DNA of 64,000 nt, from NCBI GenBank assembly GCA_022113835.1, contig JAILWY010000007.1:2795001-2859000 (forward strand), written 5' to 3'. The stretch comes from Atopsyche davidsoni. Taxonomy: Eukaryota > Arthropoda > Insecta > Trichoptera > Hydrobiosidae. Of this stretch, positions 55,651 to 64,000 are shown one piece after another; the first letter of the stretch is position 1; every line of letters starts with the position of its first letter. The position numbers were made by a program, and so were the translations under genes. Below the pieces are notes generated by a model that did not search any database, was not told where the DNA came from, and was given only the letters and a program-made list of their open reading frames with translations.

Positions 55651-57379
55651 AGAACATCTTATTATTTTAATATATTAATTTTTTATACGAAAACATCAAT
55701 AATTTATTTTTATAATAAAATAAGTTGTTGGAAAGAGAATTTAATAAATAATATTACTTTTTATATTAAAATAGTTTCTTATAACATAAAAAATGGAAGA
55801 CACATAACCTAGGCTTATTATACTTATTTGTTTCTGATATCATTTCATTTTGACATTTAAATGATTGTAAATATTAGAAGACAACACATTTTTTAAATGA
55901 AATTATAAATACTGTTATTGAGTTGAATTTTCACACTTTAAAAATACAATTTAATATCTTATTTAAATAAAAAACGTGTAAAATTTTTTAAAACATTTTG
56001 GCGTTGTTTTTCGCGACATATATAAATGTTATAAATTTTAAGGGCTAAAAAGGTTGTGTAGATCTGAGGTTTAAGAGGCTTGCGTGCGTTACGGTTATTT
56101 GTCAGGGGTGTGACATATCAACCCCCCTCTGTCTGTACACACAGCCTTCCATAGAGCCTTTTATTACAGGGTAGACACGTGTTTACTTTTCTTAAAAAAA
56201 TACACCGTATGTTATAAGATTGCCTCGGAGAAACTCAGCGATAAAATACCTGAAATTTTAAATATCAGTTATACAGGGGGTAATATATTCTCATGTAATT
56301 TATTATTTTTCTAGGCTGCAATTAGAAACCCCTAATTGATTATTTATGCTAATGAAGAGAAGGGAATATTTAAATACCCCATAACTCAAAACTACTTAAA
56401 TTCACGTTAATTTTATTTATGCTTTATGAAAGCATTAAATATGTGTTGTTGCTTTAATTAGGTTTTAGGGAGAAACATAAGATGTATCTAATAAAGTTAA
56501 AAAAATGTAAAAAATAATCATTCAAACGTCTTAGTTTCTCCATTAAGCATGAACAAAATATAAGCGATGTTATTTTTTTTTAAATATTTTCGGATGAATA
56601 GCTTAGATATTTTTTAATTAGGTTATTAGCTTTTTATACTTGTACTTATTAAACCTATACACAAAAGCTGCTATCGGATAAAATATCTTTCAGTGCTCAT
56701 CCCCTTAGCAATATTCTATAGGTTTTCAAGACAACAAATCGGAAAGAGGATTCTTGGCTCTCGCCTATCAGGTGCTATGGCAATGTTAGGATAAATACAG
56801 AAGGGGTTAGATCAATCGACACAAAGAGTAGAAGGCAGGGGGTTGGGGAGATTCATATCAGGCCCAAGGGTGGTTTCTAACGGGGCCTATTGATTTGGAG
56901 CTGAGATTGTATGCTAGGCAAGCTTCTGTTTGCGTTACAGCTCAGTTCAGTTTGTGCAAATAGACTGTATTGGTAATTTTGATTTCTTGCTTACTCTTGA
57001 AATATCATTATGGTTAGCGAATAGAGAAAGTTTACTTATTATTTGATGAAATACGGTCTGAATATTTCATTTTTTTGACTCAATGAAGAGACAAATTAAA
57101 TATACAAACTTGTAGTGTGTTTATTTTTACACCCATAGAAAAAATATTCTGGTAAAAATGCACTTTTATCTACATATTTTTTTTAACTTAAGCTTAATAT
57201 CTTATAACGCCTTGTTAGTAAAACATCTGCAATAATATCTTGAAAAGCTAATATCAATTTTTTTGTCTTTATAGTGACGTTACTAGGCTCAATTCACATT
57301 TTCTATGGGTGCAAATCATATTGTCTTTAAAATCCTTCGTTTCACTCAACCCATGTATGGAACACATACCTCATTTACT
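55651..57379. other. AT-rich stretch with two GC patches
   Basis: GC-raised patches at 56050-56175 (GCTTGCGTGCGTTACGG, CAACCCCCCTCTGTC) and 56740-56950 (CTCGCCTATCAGGTGC, GGCAGGGGGTTGGGG). No gene is supported. Confidence 0.4.
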
Positions 57380-57660
57380 AAACACACCGCACGGAGCACG
57401 GCTCACTTAAGAAGACACTGTTCTGCGAGGCAAACGTACTCGGTACGGGTGGATAGTGCTGGGGGTATGACGTCACCGGCTGTAGACTTAATTCAGTTGG
57501 CGGGTGGCGGGGTGGAGGGGTGGAGGGGTGAAGGGGTGGAGGGGTGCAAGGGTGGGGTGGGGGTGGAATTAACTGCCGGGGAATGCGGGGACACATTCTG
57601 GCGGTGACGTTTGCGAGAGGTGGCGCGGGGCGCTCACAGATCAACGGGTAACATTGTGTG
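57380..57660. promoter_or_regulatory. GC-rich island with a CpG-dense edge
   Basis: The island begins with CACACCGCACGGAGCACGG, contains GTACTCGGTACGGGTGG and TATGACGTCACCGGC with a perfect CRE (TGACGTCA), then the G-rich minisatellite, then GCGGGGCGCTCAC. Opposing frames of 100 and 88 codons owe their openness to the G/C-skewed repeat. A promoter is conceivable, though no transcript is evident. Confidence 0.4.
57499..57566 (+). repeat. 8-bp GGGGTGGA minisatellite, G-quadruplex-prone
   Basis: Five consecutive 8-bp units run from 57509 to 57548 (GGGGTGGA, GGGGTGGA, GGGGTGAA, GGGGTGGA, GGGGTGCA). They are followed by AGGGTGGGGTGGGGGTGG and preceded by GGCGGGTGGC. Eight or more G-runs of three to five with short spacers satisfy the usual G-quadruplex pattern on the plus strand. 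Confidence 0.9.
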
Positions 57661-57685
57661 ATCTGTAAACTGGAGCGTCAATATT

Positions 57686-58230
57686 GATTGCAGGTGTCTC
57701 GCTCTATATACAGAGCTGGAAATTACGTCTCAAATGTAATTTCTATTTTGAAATACAGCCTCCGGCTTGGTGCTTCAGAGCGCTGGGTGAAAGCTTATCA
57801 GTAAATATACTGATTGATCTGGGGTATTTTTTTTTAATTTTATGATTATTGTAAAAGTATAAAAACATGCATTGTATTGGTGCAAAAAATATAGAAAGAT
57901 CATATCCCATGCAATTTACTCATGAAAAGGGTAATTGTCAGGTATATGAAATATTGTATTAAACTTTTGTCGTATATAAATATTACTTGATTGCAGGTAT
58001 CTCGTTCTATATAAAGAGCTGGAAATTACGTCTCAAATGTAATTTTGATTTTGAAATACAGCCTCCGGCTTGGTGCTTCAAAGCGCTGAGAGAAAACTTA
58101 ACGATAAATATACTTAATGATCTAGGGTATTTTTTTTTAAATTGTATGATTATTGTAAAAGTATAAAAACATAACGGAAAAAACATAGAAAGATCATATC
58201 TCATGCAATTTACTCATATTAAAAAGAACG
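57686..58230 (+). repeat. 303-bp-period tandem duplication with a conserved core
   Basis: Unit 1 starts GATTGCAGGTGTCTCGCTCT at 57686, and unit 2 starts GATTGCAGGTATCTCGTTCT at 57989. The block 57713-57790 versus 58016-58093 (GGAAATTACGTCTCAAATGT; ACAGCCTCCGGCTTGGTGCT) is almost identical, whereas the following parts carry more substitutions and an indel. The uneven divergence suggests constraint on the core. Confidence 0.85.
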
Positions 58231-58769
58231 TAAACTTAAAACTTGAGCGGTTTTTGCCAACCTAATATATCACTGATATTTTATTGACTACGGTTAGTAG
58301 ATTATTAACTGTCTTTGACTATTATTTTTACAGATAATTCATTTGCTGATTGTGTCAATCACCTATCTAGTAAAAAAATATTACAAACAACATTACGAAC
58401 AACATTACCAGTTAGAAATCATATATATATATTCAGATATTTCATAGTGGTTATTTATTTCCTGCTACAAGGTTAACAATGCAAATTATTATGTCAAAAA
58501 CATTTATATACAACGAAATTGCTTTATTTATACTCCTGTACGACTTTAATACATACTTACGATTTTTAAGGTAAGTTTGAAAAACCTTTGGAAATCGTTA
58601 CGGCTCACAATCAAAATGTTATTAGCTTGTTTTGTATATTATTCATACAATAGTGGTATAGGCGTCATGAGTTATCAAAGGCTATATTCATTTTTGACAT
58701 CGTTCTCGGCAAGTTCAATTAAGTCAGGCTTCACGGTAATTAAGACTTCTGATATATAACGAATAGTGG

Positions 58770-58950
58770 AACGGTCTCCACCGCAAGATATCCCTTCCTT
58801 GTTAGTCTTGCCTAATGATTATTGGGGATGGGGGTGGGGGAGTTCGGAAGATGCTCAGAGGGATGAGAGGAGGGATGGAAGGGGGTAAGTCTGTTTGTTG
58901 GCGCAGAGGTAGCGACCGTTTTTGTTGTGCTGCCACCAAAGGCTGACATT
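58770..58950. promoter_or_regulatory. GC- and G-rich block
   Basis: The plus strand has ATTGGGGATGGGGGTGGGGG, GGATGGAAGGGGGTAAG and GGCGCAGAGGTAGCGACCG. GGTAAG is a splice-donor-like word. No coding frame is supported. Confidence 0.25.
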
Positions 58951-60619
58951 AGTTTTTGTTGTAATACGTCACGCGTTTGCTAAATTGGGTTGTTATTGTT
59001 ATCTTACTTATGCAAATTATTTGAAATATTGCAAGCTATTAATTTGATTTTGTGAAACACGCATTTATCATGCAAAACGTAAGACAAAACCTCATAGAGT
59101 TATTTTTTGCTAGACTAAAAATAAATTAAAGTAAACACACCGGTTAATGAAAAATTTAAAAAAATACGCTTTTGTGGTATGGTATCAAGTGAAAAAAAAA
59201 CACAAATTTAATTAAAGGTAAAACACATTCTAGTTATGTGACGAAAGAGATCAAAACATAAGCTTTCGTGGATATCCTATTGTGAGTAATTTTAAAAAGC
59301 TTGCAACCTTCAAGACCTGTTTGAAAGTTGGTTTTCTACATGAATAGTGTTCATTTTTCTTATATAAGTTGGTTAAAAAATGCGCTTCAAAGAGTTCATT
59401 TCAATTTGATCTACTATTGAATGTTTATTTTTTTATTTTATGTTTACTATTTTATGCTTATTCATCACTGTATATAAAAATTAATTCTTATCATTTGAAC
59501 TATGTACGGAGAAATAATTATAATTTAAAAAAGCTTAAGAGTACATATTATTAACCTTTTATAAAAAATAACAGTTGAGTACAAAGCTTTGTAGAAAACT
59601 TAGCTTAGAATTTTTATTCATAAAATATTTTCTGCTAAACGAGAGCAAAAATATTAAAGTTAAATACAACTAGAAGCGCTTTTACTTTACTGGGATGTTA
59701 TTTTTAATGTAAAACAAATAAGTAGGTACTTAAAAATCAATGGATACTTTCCGTTTAAACTTTTCCGGAGTTCCTCTCTACCTACAGTAGTCATTTAAAA
59801 TTGCTTCGTACGTATTTCTAGAGATCTGTTTTTTTTAAACTACTGGAAATTTCTGTACTTTCAGGAGAAATTTTTTTTTTTAATACATTTATATTTCAGA
59901 ATACCACGTAAATTAAGTAGTTTCTCCGAATTTGTGGTTGTTGTAGTCAGAACTCTCTCATGTTTTTCATTATTTTAATTTAAAACAAATAGCAACACAA
60001 TAATAATATTTTGATAATTTACGATCAAAAATAAAAGTTTATATTCAAAGATTTTCAGGGGTCATAAAAAATATGTATCGGATCCTTTGAAAAAAAATAG
60101 AGCTGATTCTGAAAAAAAAATGTATATCTAATGAGTTTATTATATAAATTGATGAGGTGGGTCTATAAAAGGAAAGGAAATGGAAACATGGGTTTATAAA
60201 AGACCACAAAGATTTACAAGTCTTGGATGATGGTTATTATTTAATTTCTGAAGATGTTGTAATCAATTTTTTTAAAAGTGTAGAATTTTAAAAACAAGTT
60301 GCATGACATTCAACTTGAAAGTAATTAAAAGAAGACAGTTGAAATTTTATGAAGTATTTTTTTTTTTATTTTTATAATTAATTTTTGAAAGTTTTTATTG
60401 CTAAGCACTTTGATGAAAAACTCCCACAAGTGTTTATACTTTTATGTTTATACAGTTATATCCATGGTTTTAAACTCCATTAGTTTTGTTTTTTTTTCTC
60501 AAATGGCAAATAACTATTTCTGTTAACCTCATAAACATAAAACCAATAAAAGAATAACAACATAAAAATAAACCAAAGAAAACAATCAAAATAACCCTAC
60601 GGAATTGCAAGTAAAACAG
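58951..60619. other. AT-rich stretch, nothing recognised
   Basis: AT-rich DNA. ATGCAAAT octamers occur at about 58480 and 59009, but such words are expected by chance in AT-rich sequence. Confidence 0.5.
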
Positions 60620-60790
60620 TTGATCCTATCACAGTGCTTTCATTCCTTCAGTGCACTTTCCAAGACACGTCGCAAGACGCTGCGATGCATTTCTGCCCCA
60701 TTAATCACCCCTAATGGCAAATTTGTAGGGGATGGACTGAAAAAACCTCCCCGGGGGTGTCACAGATTGCCACAGCGATGAAAGCGTAAT
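60620..60790. promoter_or_regulatory. GC-elevated block with paired TAAT words
   Basis: The block carries CACGTCGCAAGACGCTGCGA, CCATTAATCACCCCTAATGG and CCTCCCCGGGGGTGTCAC. Two TAAT homeodomain half-sites about 10 bp apart are flanked by GC-rich sequence. Enhancer-like by motif content. Confidence 0.3.
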
Positions 60791-61429
60791 TTCTAGTGTA
60801 TATGAGACGTAAAATTGGAAGGTGCTTAATAAAAATAACGTAAAAACTGGTAGAGTAAAGATTTGCTCCATTCTTTAAGCGCAATTTTATAGCCCACTTT
60901 TAGTGAAACAATGAAAATTTTATGGGTATTATATTTTCGGTCGTATTCATGCACATTTCTTATAACAATACATTTACGTGAATACTTCAATGAGTTTTCA
61001 TTATATTTTTTATGATCATAATTTAGCTTTTGTAATAATAAAAATCTTTTTTTGTAATTAAACTGCCTTATGGTCTAGCAATAAATACTACTTCCCATGA
61101 GTTCTCAGATTGATATCAAGATAGTTTGAAGTATTTTAGATTCTGTAAAAACCAAATTTCCAACCAATAGTTCATAACAACAAAAAATATTTATACATTT
61201 TATTAGTGTTAAGCACCAAATATGCATTATATATTTTGCATTTTTAACAAGGTGACAGTGTCACATTTTTATTACACGTTTCGTGATATTTTTTTATAGG
61301 ACCTTTAACTCTTTTTATAATAACACATTTTTAAAAGAAAATACATAAAAAATTTAAACTATGAATACGAACACGACTGCAATATATAGCCAACTTTTTT
61401 ACAAACTGAAAAATTATAAAACTTACGTT

Positions 61430-61660
61430 CTACCTTGGGGGGACGAAAGGCTTCTGGGTAAGTTATTCGAGAGTGCTAACTTCAGCCTCCGGCAAGGGAG
61501 GTTCCAGAATGGAGATGGAACTATTTAGGGGTAGGTAATGGCGGTCGACGTTTTTAAGGCTTTGTGTTCGATAATAAATTGGCCATTAGCCCCTCCTGCG
61601 ACCGACCAACCCATTCTGCCCAGTGTTTTATTATTTTTGATATCGGACGTTTTTAAAACC
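61430..61660. promoter_or_regulatory. GC-elevated block
   Basis: Words include CTTGGGGGGACGAAAGGC, TCAGCCTCCGGCAAGGGAGG, TGGCGGTCGACG and CTCCTGCGACCGACCAACCC. The word CAGCCTCCGGC also occurs in the duplicated core at 57.75 and 58.06 kb. No coding frame is seen. Confidence 0.3.
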
Positions 61661-61794
61661 AGGATTCCTAGTGATGAGCAAGATGAGAAGTAAAATGAAA
61701 ATTTATATAGATCACAAGATTTTTTTATTTGGATATTTGGAATTTATATATAACTGCATAATATTGTAAGAATAAATTATTCTTTATTTATAGT

Positions 61795-62060
61795 GGAACA
61801 CGCTCGTTCGTAAGAGAAATAGAGGCAGATTCGTTCGAAAATCGCACCCCATGCTCGGTGGTTGTTTCCAGTGGCGTACGTGACCTCGTGCATTGAGCAT
61901 TTATTTATTATTTAATACAATTACGGACACGACATACGTAACGAGACCCGCGTTTGTTTTTAGTGTCGTGCCTAGCGAGCGTAGCGTCTCTAACGGCGTG
62001 TTATATGCGATATGTTTGGAGGGTGCGATTCCTGCAATGGGAAGTTTTTGTGTTTGCAGA
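61795..62060. promoter_or_regulatory. CpG-dense block
   Basis: CpG dinucleotides are unusually frequent for this base composition (GCTCGTTCG, TTCGTTCGAAAATCGC, GGCGTACGTGACCTCG, ACGGACACGACATACGTAAC, GCGAGCGTAGCGTC). Two plus-strand frames (64 and 78 codons) overlap it but have no domain. An unmethylated promoter-like segment or part of an unidentified repeat are the main alternatives. Confidence 0.35.
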
Positions 62061-63489
62061 TATTATTGGAGTTGTAGAAGTTACTAAAAAAAAAATAGTA
62101 ATAAATATACACAAAACATCAAATAAAATATTTTCAAATTTTATCTACTGGGGGGATAGTTGGATATATCAAAGGACGGCATCTGAGTGAGAGAGTGATT
62201 AATTATTTTTGTTTCAAGTTCTGTGCTTAGTGTGTTCAACGAAACGTGTTTAGAGGAATGAAAGGTAAAAGTAAATATCATATCTTAAATTAAATAAATT
62301 TAAAAATAACATGTACATTTAATGAAAATATCAAATGGTTATGAGTGACTTGAAATATATTTTCAAAAATATGCTCAAATTTAAAGTAATAAATTTTAGT
62401 AATGTTATCAGGTTGGTTCAAAGTTATGCCTTAAATGTATTATTCATTAAGTAGACTCAGAAGGCAGAGCTAATATACAATGCTTGTATGAAATTGTTAG
62501 ATATTTGATGACCACAGCATAAAAACGATAAGTATCAATAATAAATAAAAAAAATATTGACGATATAAAGGAACAACAGGAAAATGGAAACCCCAAACAA
62601 TAAACTCCCAGTATTTTGTGTTTAAAAGAACCTTCATTTTTTCTATTGTGTACGTTTTTTAAAAATTTTAATGAAATATACTGCATATATATTTTTTTCT
62701 AATCAAAAATATCATTAATATTAAAGGGTTGTCATGCCATAGAAAAGGTTAAGATTTATTTAAAGAGTTTTGGCATACTTTGTATTTTTAAAGACCGCTT
62801 GTGAACTCTTAGAAAGTTGTATTGCGTGAAACATGAGTGATTGCCTAACTATAATTTTCATTTTTCACTAGACACGTATAAAATTAGAGGTTATTTTTAA
62901 AAACCGATTTTAGTAATTCGTTCAGTGCCAATTTATAGCTGACCTAAAGCTTCATAGCCAATTATATAAATCAGTTGAAGTTTTAAAATTTACCAATCAA
63001 ACACATAAAAAAATCGACTGTCCATATATGATAAGCTGAAAAAAAGTATTCAAAAAAAATAATTGAACAATTATATTATGAATGACTGGTTGTTTATAAT
63101 ATTGAGTGTTTTTAAAATTTAATATATTGGTTATTTTAAACGAAAATGTCACTTAAACTATGAATCGTCTTTTTTAAAATTTAATTGTAGTTTTGTAAAA
63201 ATAAATAATTAATAATTTATTTAAAATATCTGTTTTATGATTTCAAACATAATAGTAACATTGCGGCTTTTATGTAAAGTAAATCATTGATTGTACTAAG
63301 CATAATATAAATATCAATGTTATCCAATTAATTTTTAAGGTTGCAGCAGGTAAACGTTTTATTTATAGCGTTAAAATAACTAATCGATATTTCAATTAAA
63401 ATTGGTTATTGTTTAAAGTATTTTGAAACCGTATAATTTATATGATCGAAAAACCCGTTTGAATAGCAAATTAGTCACATGATTCTGCA
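62061..63489. other. AT-rich stretch, nothing recognised
   Basis: AT-rich DNA without supported genes. A 79-codon minus-strand frame (62447-62686) is unrecognised. Confidence 0.5.
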
Positions 63490-64000
63490 ATGAGTACATC
63501 GAAACCAAACTGCAGGGGTCCTTCATAAATCTGAAATTGTTTGAAGGTTTATAGCCGGGGCATGCGAGGGAGGCAGCTTTAAGGGCTGATTTCTAGATAT
63601 GTAAGCGTATTGATGGATCGTAAAACTGAGCGAAGATTGCACGACATGACCCATAGAAGTTAGTTAGAAAAGCTCTCTATATAATACGGATTCTGCTACG
63701 GTCGAAGTTTACTGGTTTTATGATCGTGTTACAATTTATTACTCGGAGTAAAATAAATAAAGCCTTTTGGTGGTGTTGCAAATTTTAATGTCGACCCCTA
63801 TTTTTATTATACTTATCTATTCTTACAAGCACTCATCGTATTAATCAACTGGGGCTTATGTTTGTATCATTTTTATTGCACACAAATAAAACAGTTGATT
63901 TTTATAAAAAAAACATTAACAAATGAGTACATAATATATTACCGGAATATTTTAAATAAATTTTTAAAATGAAAAAAAAATAAACAATTATGAACTCATG
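63490..64000. other. Mild GC patch, then AT-rich to the window end
   Basis: A modest GC patch at 63490-63700 (GCAGGGGTCC, GCCGGGGCATGCGAGGGAGG) is followed by AT-rich DNA to the end. No gene is supported. Confidence 0.45.

Noticed and set aside
57305..57644. Opposing open frames of 100 and 88 codons at the G-rich island
   Set aside because: Both stay open because the G/C-skewed minisatellite lacks stop codons. The minus-strand peptide is a low-complexity Pro/His repeat.
1..64000. CRISPR arrays, bacterial operons, terminators or prophage
   Set aside because: The sequence is eukaryotic in composition and repeat content. No spaced direct repeats with unique spacers and no prokaryotic gene layout are present.

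Overview
The window is AT-rich nuclear DNA of an animal, most likely an insect. The evidence is the fossil transposon content: two mariner remnants and one Tc1/mariner-type transposase remnant, a Helitron replicase fragment, Penelope-type repeats carrying hammerhead-like motifs, tRNA-derived SINE relics, and a MITE that carries short runs of the arthropod telomere word TTAGG. The order cannot be fixed from sequence alone. No cellular protein-coding gene can be supported: the longest open frames are about 110 codons, they are unconserved in appearance, and many overlap on opposite strands. I read the window as a gene desert, either intergenic or within a very long intron.

Layout. 0-5 kb: a short tandem duplication near 0.82 kb, a decayed Tc1/mariner-type transposase (1.6-2.17 kb), and a 492-bp mariner deletion derivative with both inverted ends and TA duplications (2.84-3.33 kb). 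8-15 kb: a cluster of three CACGTG boxes (9.09 kb), a strong hairpin (9.37 kb), two copies of a ~215-bp MITE with 8-bp target duplications (10.41 and 12.43 kb), and tRNA-like relics. 15.7, 25.7 and 32.5 kb: three copies of one repeat with a hammerhead-ribozyme-like core, two of them inside inverted repeats. 18.8-19.3 kb: a 286-bp tandem duplication. 20.6-21 kb: a very GC-rich island with a 10-bp minisatellite. 22.7-23.8 kb: a motif-rich island with a hairpin, then an inverted pair of SINEs whose tail recurs as a fold-back at 39.8 kb. 26.6-27.4 kb: a second mariner fragment beside a Helitron fragment. 35.2-35.7 kb: about six degenerate ~100-bp tandem units. 53-64 kb: a CpG-rich promoter-like island (53.3 kb), a (TA)n tract, a G-quadruplex-prone minisatellite (57.5 kb), a 303-bp tandem duplication (57.7-58.2 kb) and further CpG-rich patches.

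The non-repetitive signal is a series of more than thirty short (100-350 bp) GC- and CpG-elevated islands, roughly every 1-3 kb, set in about 70-75% AT DNA. Several hold POU octamers, TAATTA homeodomain words, E-boxes, CRE or YY1/Pho-like words. This is the appearance of conserved non-coding regulatory blocks around a developmental gene, but conservation cannot be judged from one sequence. The most unusual element is the hammerhead-bearing repeat family.
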